Origin: Massilia sp. IC2-278
GTDB taxonomy: Bacteria; Pseudomonadota; Gammaproteobacteria; Burkholderiales; Burkholderiaceae_D
Direction: 5' to 3'
DNA length: 64,000 nucleotides
Assembly: GCF_020708045.1 (NCBI RefSeq)
Contig: NZ_JAJFES010000001.1
Span: 682,001-746,000, forward strand
How positions within the stretch are numbered: the stretch's first letter is position 1; every line of letters starts with the position of its first letter. Position numbers and translations under genes: made by a program. The notes under the pieces are model-generated. The model was given only the letters and a program-made list of their open reading frames with translations. It was not told the origin of the DNA and made no database searches. Positions 26,224 through 36,028 of this stretch are shown piece by piece.

Positions 26224-26520
26224 TTTGCCGGCGTGTCGATATTCAACCGTTCTATTCCGCGTGGACTCAGGAGTCCACCCTACGAAAAGCACATTCAACC
26301 ATGACGTATCCGTGGTCGAATCCGTAGGGTGGGCACTTGTGCCCACGCGGTCTCGCCATTCGAATATCGGCGAATTTAACCGGCATAACGCTGCATGAAA
26401 ACCATATTCAACATATGCATGAATAAACCCCACCGCACCCCAGCAAAATTCACTCCCTCTAGTGTCAGAAAATCCAGTAAAATACCGGGTTGAAGTTGTA
26501 GCCCCTAGACAATGGAGTGC
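26224..26520. repeat. Gene-free stretch with two divergent repeat copies
   Basis: Two copies of the dispersed palindrome lie here. 26258-26284 is in minus orientation (core GTGGACTCAGGAGTCCAC) and 26322-26350 in plus orientation (core GTGGGCACTTGTGCCCAC). This is the only pair in the window whose CGTAGGG ends face each other. The following 170 bases to 26520 are AT-richer (about 26390-26490) and contain ATGCAT repeats (ACATATGCATGAAT), but no gene or clear promoter is seen. Confidence 0.75.
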
Positions 26521-26560
26521 AGGGCGGCCGGTTTCTACTGTCGGGCGCCCTTTGTTTTTG
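26521..26560 (+). terminator. Terminator-like hairpin with no gene upstream
   Basis: AGGGCG (26521-26526) pairs with CGCCCT (26546-26551), extended by a further three pairs after one mismatch, and is followed by TTTGTTTTTG. It lies 20 bases before tRNA-Leu and about 300 bases after the efflux pump stop. It may end a late read-through transcript or a small RNA. Confidence 0.4.
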
Positions 26561-26579
26561 TGGCAATATGCAATCCTGC

Positions 26580-26666
26580 GCGAGGATGGCGAAATTGGTA
26601 GACGCACCAGGTTTAGGTCCTGACGCCAGCAATGGTGTGGGGGTTCGAGTCCCCCTCCTCGCACCA
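26580..26666 (+). tRNA. tRNA-Leu (anticodon UAG)
   Basis: The acceptor stem pairs GCGAGGA (26580-26586) with TCCTCGC (26656-26662), followed by discriminator A and an encoded CCA (26664-26666). The anticodon loop is TTTAGGT between CCAGG and CCTG, giving anticodon TAG. A long variable arm and GGTTCGAGTCC T-loop fit a class II leucine tRNA. It reads CUA/CUG-type codons. It lies 31 bases upstream of tig. Confidence 0.97.
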
Positions 26667-26697
26667 CGAATAATTATTTTTTTGGACGATTTTTACG

Positions 26698-28038
26698 ATG
26701 GCAACTGCAGTCGAAACCCTGGATAAACTCGAGCGCCGCTTGACGATCACTTTTCCGCTGAGCGATGTTCGTACGGAAGTTGAAAAACGCCTCAAGAAAC
26801 AGGCCAAGACCGCCAAGGCGCCTGGCTTCCGCCCAGGCAAAGTGCCTCTGAAAATGGTCGCAGCCCAATACGGCTACCAGATCGAATCGGACGTGCTGAA
26901 CGACCGCGTCGGCCGCGCCTTCAACGACGCCGCCAACGAAGCGGGCCTGCGCGTTGCCGGTTTCCCGAAGATCGAGCCGAAGGAAGAAGCGGCTGAAGGC
27001 ATGCTGGCTTTCGACGCTACCTTCGAAGTCTTCCCTGAAGTCAAGGTCGGCGACCTGGCCGCCGTCGAAGTCGAAACCATTGCTACCGACGTCAGCGACG
27101 CCGAAATCGACAAGACCATCGACATCCTGCGCAAGCAGCGCGTGCACTACCACACCAAGGGCGAAGCCGGCGAACACGGCGACGGCGGCGAAGCCGTTGC
27201 AGCCAATGGCGACCGCGTGACCGTCGACTTCGTCGGCAAGATCGACGGCGTCGAATTCGACGGCGGCAAGGCCGAAGGCTACAGCTTCGTGCTGGGCGAA
27301 GGCCGCATGCTGCCGGAATTCGAAGCCGCCACCGTCGGCCTGAAAGTCGGCGAAAGCAAGACCTTCCCGCTGGCTTTCCCTGAGGATTACCACGGCAAGG
27401 ACGTCGCCGGCAAGACCGCCGAGTTCACCATCACCCTGCAGAACCTGGAATGGGCGCACCTGCCGGAAGTCGACGCCGAGTTCGCCAAGTCGCTGGGCAT
27501 CGAAGACGGCGCCATCGAAAAAATGCGCGCCGACATCAAGACCAACCTGGAGCGCGAAGTCAACGCCCGCATCAAGGCCCGCAACAAGGAAGCCGTGATG
27601 GACGCCCTGGTCAAAGTGACCGAGATGGACGTGCCGAAAGTCATGATCGAGCAGGATTCGCAGCGCCTGGCCGAGCAGACCCGCCAGGACATGGCCCAGC
27701 GCGGCATGGACGTCAAGAACCTGCCGTTCCCGACCGAACTGTTCGCTGAAAAGGCCGAGCGCCGTGTGCGCCTGGGTCTGATCCTGTCGCAACTGGTCGC
27801 TGACAACAACCTGCAAGCAACGCAAGAGCAGGTGAAGGCCCAGATCGAAGACTTCGCACAAAGCTACGAAGATCCGAAGGAAGTCCTGAAGTACTACTAC
27901 AGCGACCGCCGCCGCCTGGGTGAAGTGGAAAGCCTTGTTTTGGAAGAAAACGTCGTTAACTATGTACTTGGCAAGGCGAAGGTCAGCACCAAGACCATCG
28001 CTTTCGATGAATTGATGGGTAGCAACCCACAGGCTTGA
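26698..28038 (+). CDS. tig: Trigger factor
   Basis: A ribosome-bound folding chaperone with peptidyl-prolyl isomerase activity, 446 residues. The N-terminal ribosome-binding domain carries the GFRPGKVP loop (residues 42-49). The central FKBP-like domain is at about 160-245 ([14 protein letters not shown] ... [13 protein letters not shown]), and the rest is the helical C-domain. A Gly/His/Asp-rich insert, [12 protein letters not shown], precedes the FKBP domain. It heads the tig-clpP-clpX-lon run. Confidence 0.98.
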   Translation: MATAVETLDKLERRLTITFPLSDVRTEVEKRLKKQAKTAKAPGFRPGKVPLKMVAAQYGYQIESDVLNDRVGRAFNDAANEAGLRVAGFPKIEPKEEAAEGMLAFDATFEVFPEVKVGDLAAVEVETIATDVSDAEIDKTIDILRKQRVHYHTKGEAGEHGDGGEAVAANGDRVTVDFVGKIDGVEFDGGKAEGYSFVLGEGRMLPEFEAATVGLKVGESKTFPLAFPEDYHGKDVAGKTAEFTITLQNLEWAHLPEVDAEFAKSLGIEDGAIEKMRADIKTNLEREVNARIKARNKEAVMDALVKVTEMDVPKVMIEQDSQRLAEQTRQDMAQRGMDVKNLPFPTELFAEKAERRVRLGLILSQLVADNNLQATQEQVKAQIEDFAQSYEDPKEVLKYYYSDRRRLGEVESLVLEENVVNYVLGKAKVSTKTIAFDELMGSNPQA

Positions 28039-28044
28039 TCGGAT

Positions 28045-28071
28045 GGGTAGGCTCATCCTTCGAGCCTACCC
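28045..28071 (+). terminator. Strong hairpin between tig and clpP
   Basis: GGGTAGGCTC (28045-28054) pairs with GAGCCTACCC (28062-28071) around a 7-base loop. A T-run follows only weakly (CTTTTT begins 28077 with CACC before it). It may partly stop tig transcripts or protect an mRNA end. clpP starts 42 bases later. Confidence 0.6.
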
Positions 28072-28112
28072 TTCACCTTTTACAAGCCTCTTTTTCAAGG
28101 AACCAGACAGGT

Positions 28113-28730
28113 ATGAACCATAATCCGGCATTGGACACCCAAGCACTCGGCCTCGTGCCGATGGTCGTGGAGCAAAGCGGCCGCGGCGAGCGCGCGTACG
28201 ATATTTACTCGCGCCTGCTGAAGGAACGTGTGATTTTCCTGGTCGGTCCTGTCAACGACCAGATGGCCAACCTGATCGTCGCCCAGATGCTGTTCCTGGA
28301 GAGCGAGAATCCGGACAAGGACATCTCGCTCTACATCAACTCCCCGGGCGGTTCGGTTTCCGCAGGCCTGGCGATCTTCGACACGATGAACTTCATCAAG
28401 CCGGACGTCTCCACCCTGTGCACCGGCCTGGCGGCGTCGATGGGCGCCTTCCTGCTGGCCGCTGGCGCGAAGGGCAAGCGTTTCTCGCTGCCGAACTCGC
28501 GCGTGATGATCCACCAGCCGTCGGGCGGCTCGCAGGGCATGGCCTCGGATATCGAAATCCAGGCCAAGGAAATCCTGTACCTGCGCGAACGCCTGGCACG
28601 TATCATGGCCGACAACACCGGCCAGACCATCGAGCAGATCCACAAGGACACCGACCGCGACCGCTTCATGTCGGCGGAAGAGTCGGTGGAATACGGCCTG
28701 ATCGACAAGGTTCTGACGAATCGCGCTTGA
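28113..28730 (+). CDS. clpP: ATP-dependent Clp protease proteolytic subunit
   Basis: The 205-residue serine peptidase subunit that forms the 14-mer chamber used with ClpX and ClpA. Catalytic Ser109 is in GLAASMGAF, His134 in VMIHQPSGG, and the Asp is about 50 residues later. The start at 28113 gives the usual short propeptide. The frame is open upstream to 28035 through the hairpin region, which I discount. ClpX is encoded next. Confidence 0.98.
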   Translation: MNHNPALDTQALGLVPMVVEQSGRGERAYDIYSRLLKERVIFLVGPVNDQMANLIVAQMLFLESENPDKDISLYINSPGGSVSAGLAIFDTMNFIKPDVSTLCTGLAASMGAFLLAAGAKGKRFSLPNSRVMIHQPSGGSQGMASDIEIQAKEILYLRERLARIMADNTGQTIEQIHKDTDRDRFMSAEESVEYGLIDKVLTNRA

Positions 28731-28754
28731 TGCACCCCACAAGGTGTTGCTGAA

Positions 28755-28797
28755 AAACGCCCGGGCGCAAACACGTTCGGGCGTTTGTTTTTTATTT
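28755..28797 (+). terminator. Rho-independent terminator after clpP
   Basis: AAACGCCCG (28755-28763) pairs with CGGGCGTTT (28778-28786), then GTTTTTTATTT. It lies 25 bases after the clpP stop. Confidence 0.85.
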
Positions 28798-28877
28798 CGG
28801 GTAGCATGAGGGTGTGTGCGCCGACAGCGCGCGCGTCGTCATGACGTTATATCCATATTCAATAGAAACCTGCCCCC

Positions 28878-30146
28878 ATGTCTGACAAAAAATCCTCCAG
28901 CGGCGAAAAGCTTCTGTACTGCTCGTTCTGCGGCAAGAGTCAGCACGAGGTGAAAAAGCTCATCGCGGGACCATCGGTCTTCATCTGCGACGAGTGCATC
29001 GACCTGTGCAACGACATCATCCGTGACGAGACTTCGAACGTCGAATCGGTGGCGGGCGCCAAGTCCGACCTGCCGACCCCGCACGAGATCGCCGAACTGC
29101 TCGACCAGTACGTGATCGGCCAGCAGACTGCCAAGCGCATCCTGTCGGTGGCTGTTTATAATCATTACAAGCGCCTCAAGCACCTCGGCAAGAAGGACGA
29201 CGTCGAACTGGCCAAGAGCAACATCCTGCTCGTCGGCCCGACCGGTTCCGGCAAGACCCTGCTGGCGCAAACCCTGGCGCGCATGCTGAACGTGCCGTTC
29301 GTCATCGCCGACGCCACCACGCTGACCGAAGCCGGCTACGTCGGCGAAGACGTCGAGAACATCATCCAGAAGCTGCTGCAAAGCTGCAACTACGAGGTGG
29401 AAAAGGCGCAGCGCGGTATCGTCTACATCGACGAGATCGACAAGATTTCGCGCAAGTCCGACAATCCGTCGATCACGCGCGACGTCTCGGGCGAGGGCGT
29501 GCAGCAAGCCCTGCTGAAACTGATCGAAGGCACCATGGCCTCGGTACCGCCGCAGGGCGGGCGCAAGCACCCGAACCAGGACTTCGTGCAGATCGACACC
29601 ACGAACATCATGTTCATCTGCGGCGGCGCCTTCGACGGCCTGGCCAAGATCGTGCAGAACCGTTCGGAAAAGTCGGGCATCGGTTTCGCGGCCAGCGTCA
29701 AGAGCCAGACCCAGCGTTCGAACAGCGAAATCATGATGGAAGCCGAGCCGGAAGACCTGATCAAGTTCGGCCTGATTCCCGAACTCGTCGGCCGTCTGCC
29801 GGTCGTCGCCACGTTGAACGAATTGACCGAAGAAGCACTGATCCAGATCCTGATCGAGCCGAAGAATGCGCTCATCAAGCAGTATTCGAAACTGCTGGAA
29901 ATGGAAGGCGCGGAACTGGAAATTCGCCCGGCCGCTTTGCACGCGATTGCGAAAAAAGCATTGGCGCGCAAAACCGGCGCTCGTGGTTTGCGTTCGATCC
30001 TGGAACACGCGCTGCTCGACGTGATGTACGAATTGCCGAACCAGCAAAACGTGGTCAAGGTCGTGGTTGATGAAAACACCATCACCAATGGCGCCAAACC
30101 TTTGCTGATTTACAGCGAAAGCGCAAAAGCCTCGGGCGAAAACTAA
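28878..30146 (+). CDS. clpX: Clp protease ATPase subunit ClpX
   Basis: A 422-residue AAA+ unfoldase. The N-terminal C4 zinc domain has Cys pairs CSFCGKS and CDECIDLC (residues 15-46). Walker A is GPTGSGKT, Walker B is VYIDEIDK, and the ClpP-binding loop carries IGF (KSGIGFAA). It delivers unfolded proteins to ClpP. The terminator after clpP and the 147-base gap suggest its own promoter as well as read-through. Confidence 0.98.
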   Translation: MSDKKSSSGEKLLYCSFCGKSQHEVKKLIAGPSVFICDECIDLCNDIIRDETSNVESVAGAKSDLPTPHEIAELLDQYVIGQQTAKRILSVAVYNHYKRLKHLGKKDDVELAKSNILLVGPTGSGKTLLAQTLARMLNVPFVIADATTLTEAGYVGEDVENIIQKLLQSCNYEVEKAQRGIVYIDEIDKISRKSDNPSITRDVSGEGVQQALLKLIEGTMASVPPQGGRKHPNQDFVQIDTTNIMFICGGAFDGLAKIVQNRSEKSGIGFAASVKSQTQRSNSEIMMEAEPEDLIKFGLIPELVGRLPVVATLNELTEEALIQILIEPKNALIKQYSKLLEMEGAELEIRPAALHAIAKKALARKTGARGLRSILEHALLDVMYELPNQQNVVKVVVDENTITNGAKPLLIYSESAKASGEN

Positions 30147-30234
30147 AAAATTCCGCACGGAAAGCACAAATCCACTTGTGCGCCGGGAGCTTGAAGGTAC
30201 AATTTACCTCAATAAAAGCATCCGGCTTCAATCG

Positions 30235-30274
30235 AAAAGCCACTCTCGGCCGCGTGCCGTGCAGTGGCTTTTTT
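30235..30274 (+). terminator. Rho-independent terminator after clpX
   Basis: AAAAGCCACT (30235-30244) pairs with AGTGGCTTTT (30263-30272) around an 18-base loop, followed by TT and AT-rich sequence. It lies 88 bases after the clpX stop. Upstream of it a -35 TTGTGC (30176-30181) and -10 TACAAT (30198-30203), 16 bases apart, could start a short transcript that ends here. Confidence 0.75.
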
Positions 30275-30415
30275 ATTTGAAACACGGGCATTTATTGGAA
30301 CGGCAAGTCTCTTTTTCTTGAATGTCTTTTTTATTTCAAGAAATATTCGATTGCCGGTCTTGTGTTTTCACCGTGTGCGCCCAACATCGTCTACACGCTT
30401 TTTATAAGGTATGCC

Positions 30416-32821
30416 ATGACAACTTCGAAATTAACCGAGCAAACGACGCTGCCCCTCCTGCCGTTGCGCGACGTGGTCGTGTTTCCCCATATGGTGATAC
30501 CACTGTTCGTTGGCCGCCCGAAATCGATCAAAGCCCTGGAAGCTGCGATGGAGCAGGGCAAGAGCATCATGCTCGCCGCCCAAAAGGCTGCTGCCAAAGA
30601 CGAACCTTCCGCCGCGGACATCTACGAGATCGGCTGCGTCGCGAACATCCTGCAAATGCTGAAGCTGCCTGACGGCACCGTGAAGGTGCTGGTCGAAGGC
30701 GCGCAGCGTGCCCGTATCGATCACATCACCGACGCCCCGACCCACTTCGTGGCCGAGCTGACCCCTGTGCGTTCGGAAATCGGCGACGACTCCGAAGTCG
30801 AAGCCATGCGCCGCGCCATCGTCCAGCAGTTCGACCAGTACGTCAAACTGAACAAGAAAATCCCGCCCGAGATCCTCGCGTCCCTGGCCGGTATCGACGA
30901 CGCCGGCCGCCTGGCCGACACCGTTGCCGCGCACCTGCCGCTGAAACTCGAGCAGAAGCAGGTCATCCTGGAAATCTTCAACGTCGCCAAGCGCCTCGAG
31001 CACCTGCTCGGCCAGCTGGAAGGCGAACTCGACATCCTGCAAGTCGAGAAGCGCATCCGCGGCCGCGTGAAGCGCCAGATGGAAAAATCGCAGCGCGAGT
31101 ACTACCTGAATGAGCAAGTAAAAGCCATCCAGAAGGAACTGGGTGAGGGCGAAGACGGCGCCGACATCGACGAGCTCGAGAAGAAAGTCATCGCCGCCAA
31201 GATGCCGAAGGAAGCGCTGGACAAAGCCACCGCCGAGATCAAGAAGCTGAAACTGATGTCGCCGATGTCGGCCGAAGCCACCGTCGTGCGCAACTACATC
31301 GACACCCTGGTGTCGCTGCCGTGGAAAAAGAAATCCAAGGTCGCCAACGACCTGGAAAACGCCGAGAAAGTGCTGGAAGCCGAGCACTATGGCCTCGACA
31401 AGATCAAGGAACGTATCCTCGAGTACCTCGCGGTGCAACAGCGCGTTGACAAGCTCAAAGCGCCGATCCTGTGCTTCGTCGGTCCTCCGGGCGTGGGTAA
31501 AACCTCGCTGGGCCAGTCGATTGCCCGCGCCACGAACCGCAAGTTCGTGCGCATGGCCCTGGGCGGCGTGCGCGACGAAGCCGAGATCCGCGGTCACCGC
31601 CGTACCTACATCGGCTCGATGCCGGGCAAGGTGCTGCAGTCGCTGGCGAAAGTCGGCGTGCGGAATCCGTTATTCTTGTTAGATGAGATCGACAAGATGG
31701 GTGCGGATTTCCGCGGCGACCCGTCGTCGGCCCTGCTGGAAGTGCTGGATCCGGAACAGAACCACACCTTCTCGGACCACTACCTGGAAGTCGACTTCGA
31801 CTTGTCGGATGTGATGTTCGTGGCGACCTCGAACTCGTTCAACATCCCGCCGGCGCTGCTGGACCGGATGGAAGTCATCCGCCTGTCGGGTTACACCGAG
31901 GACGAGAAGACCAATATCGCCCAGCGCTACCTGCTGCCGAAGCAGGTCAAGGCCAACGGCCTGCGCGACGGCGAGATCAAGGTGGAAGAGTCGGCAATCC
32001 GCGACATCATCCGCTACTACACCCGCGAAGCCGGCGTCCGTTCGCTCGAGCGTGAAATCTCGAAGATCTGCCGCAAGGTCGTCAAGATGCTGCTGCTCAA
32101 AAAAGGCGACAAGGCCATCATCGTCAACGCCAAGAACCTGGACAAGTTCCTGGGCGTGCGCCGCTACGATTTCGGCGTGGCCGAGAAGGAAAACCAGATC
32201 GGCCAGGTGGTCGGCCTGGCCTGGACCGAAGTCGGCGGCGACCTGCTGACCATCGAAGCCGTGAACGTGCCCGGCAAGGGCGCCATCATCCGCACCGGTA
32301 CCCTGGGCGACGTGATGAAGGAGTCGATCGAAGCGGCCCGCACCGTGGTGCGTTCGCGTGCCCAGCGTCTCGGTATCAAGAACGAGGTGTTCGAGAAGAG
32401 CGACATCCACATCCACGTGCCGGAAGGCGCGACGCCGAAGGACGGTCCGTCCGCCGGTATCGCGATGACCACCGCGCTGGTGTCGATCTTCACCGGCATC
32501 CCGGTCCGCGCCGACGTGGCGATGACGGGCGAGATCACGCTGCGCGGCGAAGTCCTGCCGATTGGCGGCCTGAAAGAAAAGCTGCTGGCGGCGCATCGCG
32601 GCGGCATCAAGACGGTGTTGATCCCCGAGCAGAACGTGAAGGACCTGGCCGAGATTCCGGACAACGTCAAGAACAAGCTCGAGATCGTGCCGGTGCGCTG
32701 GATCGAGAAGGTCCTGGAAATCGCGCTGGAACGCCAGCCGGAAGCCTTGGCCGACGTGCCGGCGGTGTCGGTCACTCCGTCGAGCTCGACCGAAGGGCAG
32801 GGCGATGTGGTGAAGCACTGA
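30416..32821 (+). CDS. lon: ATP-dependent protease Lon
   Basis: An 801-residue homo-oligomeric AAA+ serine protease. The LonN substrate domain ([19 protein letters not shown]) covers about residues 10-205, the ATPase has GPPGVGKTS and [10 protein letters not shown], and the C-terminal protease has the catalytic Ser in [11 protein letters not shown] and the Lys about 43 residues on. The start at 30416 is preceded by AAGG; an ATG five bases earlier is out of frame. An inverted CTTGAA/TTCAAG pair (30317-30322, 30335-30340) lies upstream; CTTGAA is the -35 form of heat-shock promoters, but no matching -10 is present. Confidence 0.98.
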   Translation: MTTSKLTEQTTLPLLPLRDVVVFPHMVIPLFVGRPKSIKALEAAMEQGKSIMLAAQKAAAKDEPSAADIYEIGCVANILQMLKLPDGTVKVLVEGAQRARIDHITDAPTHFVAELTPVRSEIGDDSEVEAMRRAIVQQFDQYVKLNKKIPPEILASLAGIDDAGRLADTVAAHLPLKLEQKQVILEIFNVAKRLEHLLGQLEGELDILQVEKRIRGRVKRQMEKSQREYYLNEQVKAIQKELGEGEDGADIDELEKKVIAAKMPKEALDKATAEIKKLKLMSPMSAEATVVRNYIDTLVSLPWKKKSKVANDLENAEKVLEAEHYGLDKIKERILEYLAVQQRVDKLKAPILCFVGPPGVGKTSLGQSIARATNRKFVRMALGGVRDEAEIRGHRRTYIGSMPGKVLQSLAKVGVRNPLFLLDEIDKMGADFRGDPSSALLEVLDPEQNHTFSDHYLEVDFDLSDVMFVATSNSFNIPPALLDRMEVIRLSGYTEDEKTNIAQRYLLPKQVKANGLRDGEIKVEESAIRDIIRYYTREAGVRSLEREISKICRKVVKMLLLKKGDKAIIVNAKNLDKFLGVRRYDFGVAEKENQIGQVVGLAWTEVGGDLLTIEAVNVPGKGAIIRTGTLGDVMKESIEAARTVVRSRAQRLGIKNEVFEKSDIHIHVPEGATPKDGPSAGIAMTTALVSIFTGIPVRADVAMTGEITLRGEVLPIGGLKEKLLAAHRGGIKTVLIPEQNVKDLAEIPDNVKNKLEIVPVRWIEKVLEIALERQPEALADVPAVSVTPSSSTEGQGDVVKH

Positions 32822-32844
32822 TCGCTGGTAGATCGCAGTAAATG

Positions 32845-32875
32845 AAGAGGCGCCCAGGTGGCGCCTCTTTTTTTT
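32845..32875 (+). terminator. Rho-independent terminator after lon
   Basis: AAGAGGCGCC (32845-32854) pairs with GGCGCCTCTT (32860-32869), followed by an 8-base T-run. Confidence 0.92.
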
Positions 32876-32932
32876 GCCGGTTCGCGTCGTGTTCTTTGCT
32901 AACCGGCGTCACGTTTTGGGCCGGATGGCCTC

Positions 32933-33096
32933 CCGTACGGTGGGCACCCCGTGCCCACGCGGTACGTGCTCGTTCGCAGTCCGCTGCTTCAAGACTTCGC
33001 TCGAAACGCATGCAGTACTCTCGGCGCTAACAATGCGCCATTTGATCCGCCAACAATGATCACCGTTCCGCGTGGGCACGGGGTGCCCACCCTACG
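32933..33096. repeat. Inverted pair of dispersed palindromic repeats
   Basis: Plus copy 32933-32962 (core GTGGGCACCCCGTGCCCAC) and minus copy 33068-33096 (core GTGGGCACGGGGTGCCCAC) are exact reverse complements over the palindrome, with GCGG ends facing inward and 105 bases between. The inner DNA has no gene. This pair and the adjacent 33-bp array fill most of the 507-base lon-hupB gap. Confidence 0.92.
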
Positions 33097-33098
33097 TT

Positions 33099-33230
33099 CG
33101 CGATTCCAAATACGCCGGCGGCCATGCGTATCGCGATTTCAAGCCCGTCCGTGGCCATGCATGCCGCGATTTCAATGCCGCCCATCGCCATGCATCCCCC
33201 AATTCCAGCCACGTCGCCCGCCATACGTGT
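33099..33230. repeat. Four degenerate 33-bp tandem repeats before hupB
   Basis: Units are 33099-33131, 33132-33164, 33165-33197 and 33198-33230, each exactly 33 bases. They share CGCGATT(T/C)CA at the start and GCCAT(G/A)C near the end, with a variable middle. The unit length keeps one frame open, and that frame, read from 33098, runs without a stop into hupB and would give 11-residue repeats with R/Q-F-Q and P-C. The array starts 3 bases after a dispersed palindrome and stops 3 bases before the hupB -35 box. Confidence 0.85.
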
Positions 33231-33233
33231 TGC

Positions 33234-33262
33234 TTGACAGAAGCAAATCCCCCTTGTTTAAT
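33234..33262 (+). promoter_or_regulatory. Sigma-70 promoter of hupB
   Basis: Perfect -35 TTGACA (33234-33239), 17-base spacer, -10 TTTAAT (33257-33262). It lies about 67 bases before the GTG start. The 33-bp array ends directly upstream. Confidence 0.8.
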
Positions 33263-33328
33263 ACGCGCTTGCAGTTTTTTGCAGGAAGGCGCAGCGCCGC
33301 CGCGTCAGAACGTACAAGAGGGAATAGA

Positions 33329-33601
33329 GTGAACAAGACTGAACTGATCGAAGAAATCGCGAAATCCGCGGACATTACCAAGGCCTCGGCAACGCGCGCA
33401 CTCGACGCCATGATCGAAGCGGTGACCGCGACCCTGAAGAAGAACGACAGCGTGACGCTGGTCGGCTTCGGCACCTTCAGCGTGGGCGAGCGCGCGGCGC
33501 GTACCGGCCGCGATCCGCGCACCAAGGAACCGATCAAGATTAAAGCTGCAAAGGTTCCGAAATTTAAGGCTGGTAAAGCGCTAAAAGATGCTGTAAACTA
33601 A
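33329..33601 (+). CDS. hupB: HU family DNA-binding protein
   Basis: A 90-residue histone-like protein that bends and compacts DNA as a dimer. It has the typical start [20 protein letters not shown] and the DNA-binding arm with [20 protein letters not shown]. The start is GTG at 33329 behind AGAGGGAA; the open frame continues upstream through the 33-bp repeats, but the HU fold begins at the GTG. Gene order lon-hupB is the common one in proteobacteria. Confidence 0.97.
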   Translation: MNKTELIEEIAKSADITKASATRALDAMIEAVTATLKKNDSVTLVGFGTFSVGERAARTGRDPRTKEPIKIKAAKVPKFKAGKALKDAVN

Positions 33602-33726
33602 TGCCTTCTCTGCAGCGACATGCAGAGAACACCAGGCGGTAAAGCGAGACTGTGTGTCTCGCAAAGTGGGAAGCTTTGGCCTCTCTGCTTTCTGCGGCCT
33701 GGTATGCAGTACCTAGTATGTGAAGT

Positions 33727-33803
33727 GGAGCGGTAGTTCAGTTGGTTAGAATACCGGCCTGTCACGCCGGGGGTCGCGGGTTCGAGCCCCGTCCGCTCCG
33801 CCA
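33727..33803 (+). tRNA. tRNA-Asp (anticodon GUC), copy 1
   Basis: 77 bases including CCA. Acceptor stem GGAGCGG (33727-33733) pairs with CCGCTCC (33793-33799); discriminator G. The anticodon loop CTGTCAC between CCGGC and GCCGG gives GTC. T-loop GGTTCGAGCCC is standard. Confidence 0.98.
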
Positions 33804-33822
33804 CTCACCATACACAGATTCT

Positions 33823-33899
33823 GGAGCGGTAGTTCAGTTGGTTAGAATACCGGCCTGTCACGCCGGGGGTCGCGGGTTCGAGCCCCGTCCGCTCCGCCA
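33823..33899 (+). tRNA. tRNA-Asp (anticodon GUC), copy 2
   Basis: Identical to copy 1 in all 77 bases, starting 96 bases later. The 19-base spacer is unlike the sequence before copy 1, so only the gene itself is duplicated or kept identical by gene conversion. Confidence 0.98.
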
Positions 33900-33945
33900 G
33901 ATGCAGTAGTACCGGGGCGCCACGAAAAGGCGCCTCAATAAGAAG

Positions 33946-33973
33946 AGGCGAACGCGAGTTCGCCTTTTTTTTT
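33946..33973 (+). terminator. Rho-independent terminator after the tRNA-Asp pair
   Basis: AGGCGAAC (33946-33953) pairs with GTTCGCCT (33958-33965) around GCGA, a stable tetraloop, with a T-run to 33973. A second short hairpin, GGCGCC..GGCGCC, lies at 33915-33933. Confidence 0.92.
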
Positions 33974-34012
33974 AACTGTGCTTTTAGGCCATTTCCTGAG
34001 TGATTGGTGACC

Positions 34013-35932
34013 ATGTTTGATTTTGTACGTAACAACAAACGCGTGATGTACGGCGTGCTCGGCCTGATCATCGTTCCGTCCTTCGTTCTCGTCGGTGTCG
34101 ACAGCTACCAGAGCCGCGGCGACAGCGCCGCCGGCGTCGCCACCGTCGACGGCCGCACCATCACCCAGCAGGAATGGGACGATGCCCAGCGCCGCCAGAT
34201 CGACCAGGCCCGCCAGCAGATGGGTCCGCAATTCGACCAGAAGATGTTCGACACCCCGGAAGCCAAGCGCGAAGTGCTGAACAACCTGGTGGCCGAACGC
34301 GCCGTCAACGCGGAAATCGCACGCAGTCACCTCACGGTGGGCGACCAGGCGCTGGTCGGCGCGATCCAGAGCCTGCCCGGCTTCAAGAAGCCGGACGGCA
34401 GCTTCGACATGGACCAGTACAAGGCCGCGCTGGCCGCCCAGGGCATGACCCCGGACATGTTCGACGCGCGCATGCGCCGCGACATGGCGATCCAGCAACT
34501 GGCCGGTTCGATCCAGAGCACCGCCTTCGCCCCGCGCTCGGTGGCCAGCCGCATTTCCGACATCAACGACCAGGAACGCGAAGTCCAGGAACTGTTGTTC
34601 CCGATCGCGAACTACCTGCCGCAAGTCAAAGTCACCGACGAAATGGTCAAGGCCTTCTATGACAAGAACGCCAACCTGTTCCAGATTCCGGAGCAGGTGA
34701 AAGCCGAGTACATCGTGCTCGACGCAGCCGCCGTCGAAAGCCAGGTGAAGGTCAGCGACGCCGACGTCACCGCCTTCTACAACGCCAACCAGAAGCGTTT
34801 CGTGACGCCGGAACAGCGTACCGCCAGCCATATCCTGATCAACAAGGCGCGCGACGCCAAGCCGGCCGACGAAGCCACCGCCAAGGCCAAGGCCGAAGCG
34901 GTGCTGGCCGAAGTGCGCAAGAACCCGGCCGAGTTCGCGGCCATCGCCAAGACCCAGTCGCAGGACACCGATTCGGCGGCGCAAGGCGGCGACCTGGGTG
35001 CGATCGAGAAGGGCAACTATCCGGTCAAGGAAATCGAAGAGACCGTCTTCAAGCTCAAGGATGGCGAAGTCAGCGGCATCGTGGCCTCGGAATTCGGCTA
35101 CCACATCATCAAGGTGACCTCGGTCAAGCCGTCGGTGCAGAAGCCGCTGGATGCCGCCCGTGCTGACATCAGCGACGAGCTGAAGAAGTCGGCGCTGTCG
35201 AAGAAATACTCGGAACTGGCGGAAAGCTTCAACGACATCGTCTACGAGCAATCGGACAGCCTGAAGCCGGCCGCCGACAAGCTGGGCCTGCAGATCCAGA
35301 CCGTCGAGGGCCTCGGCCGCAAGGCGAACCCGGCGCTGGGCACGGCGCCTTACAACAACGACAAATTCCTGACCGCCCTGTTCTCGAACGAGTCGATCAA
35401 GAACAAGCGCAACACCGAAGCCGTGGAAGTGGCGCCTGCGACCCTGGTCGCCGGCCGCGTGGTCGAGTTCAAGCCGGCCACCAAGCGTCCGCTGGCCGAA
35501 GTCGAAGCGGCGATCCGCCAGCGCGTGACGCAGGAAGAAGCGCTGCGCCTGGCACGCCAGGCCGGCGAAGCCAAGCTGGCCGCCGCCAAGGCATCGGGCG
35601 ACGCCACCGGCTTCGGCGAGGTGAAAGTCCTGTCGCGCACCAAGGAGCCGACCGTGAACCCTGCCGGCGCACTGGCCGTGTTCAAGGCCGACGTGACCAA
35701 GCTGCCAGCCTATGTGGGCGTGGACGTGCCGGGCGTGGGCTATGGCGTGTACCGCATCGGCAAGGTAGCGCAGCCGGCCCAGGTGGATACCACCCGCCGC
35801 AACCAGGAAGCCCAGCAGATCGGCGGCCTCGTTGGCCAGGCCGAGCTGTACAACTTCGTCGAGGCGATCAAGGTCAAGAACAAGGCCAAGGTGAATGTCG
35901 GTGCCGCCAAGCCGGCGGAGCAGGCTGAGTAA
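34013..35932 (+). CDS. ppiD: Periplasmic folding chaperone PpiD (parvulin family)
   Basis: A 639-residue inner-membrane-anchored protein facing the periplasm. One membrane helix (about 14-32, VMYGVLGLIIVPSFVLVGV), a SurA-like N-domain (about 35-200), then a parvulin domain (about 265-360) with ASHILI and GGDLGAIEKGNYPVKEIEETVFKLKDGEVSGIVASEFGYHIIKV-type motifs, and a C-terminal extension. It helps newly exported proteins fold. The start at 34013 puts MFDFVRNNKR before the helix; an upstream TTG at 34004 is less likely. It follows hupB and the tRNA genes as in relatives. Confidence 0.93.
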   Translation: MFDFVRNNKRVMYGVLGLIIVPSFVLVGVDSYQSRGDSAAGVATVDGRTITQQEWDDAQRRQIDQARQQMGPQFDQKMFDTPEAKREVLNNLVAERAVNAEIARSHLTVGDQALVGAIQSLPGFKKPDGSFDMDQYKAALAAQGMTPDMFDARMRRDMAIQQLAGSIQSTAFAPRSVASRISDINDQEREVQELLFPIANYLPQVKVTDEMVKAFYDKNANLFQIPEQVKAEYIVLDAAAVESQVKVSDADVTAFYNANQKRFVTPEQRTASHILINKARDAKPADEATAKAKAEAVLAEVRKNPAEFAAIAKTQSQDTDSAAQGGDLGAIEKGNYPVKEIEETVFKLKDGEVSGIVASEFGYHIIKVTSVKPSVQKPLDAARADISDELKKSALSKKYSELAESFNDIVYEQSDSLKPAADKLGLQIQTVEGLGRKANPALGTAPYNNDKFLTALFSNESIKNKRNTEAVEVAPATLVAGRVVEFKPATKRPLAEVEAAIRQRVTQEEALRLARQAGEAKLAAAKASGDATGFGEVKVLSRTKEPTVNPAGALAVFKADVTKLPAYVGVDVPGVGYGVYRIGKVAQPAQVDTTRRNQEAQQIGGLVGQAELYNFVEAIKVKNKAKVNVGAAKPAEQAE

Positions 35933-35954
35933 GTTGCTTCAGATGTAAATAAAA

Positions 35955-35985
35955 AACCCGGCTGTGCGAGCAGCCGGGTTTTTTT
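35955..35985 (+). terminator. Rho-independent terminator after ppiD
   Basis: AACCCGGCTG (35955-35964) pairs with CAGCCGGGTT (35971-35980), then TTTTT. With AAAAAA on the other side it can also act on the minus strand. Confidence 0.93.
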
Positions 35986-36028
35986 ACGTCTGGCGTATCG
36001 TTGGTGGCAGAGATCGTGACAGTGCCAA

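Noticed and set aside
30317-30340. Heat-shock (sigma-32) promoter for lon
   Set aside because: CTTGAA is present, but no CCCCAT-like -10 lies at the proper distance. The CTTGAA/TTCAAG inverted pair is only noted.
33099-33230. CRISPR array
   Set aside because: The 33-bp units are contiguous with no spacers, and repeats are degenerate. No cas gene is in the window.
32951-33328. N-terminal extension of HupB containing 11-residue repeats
   Set aside because: HU is complete from the GTG at 33329, which has a ribosome site, and the promoter lies inside the proposed extension. The open frame is noted as a curiosity only.
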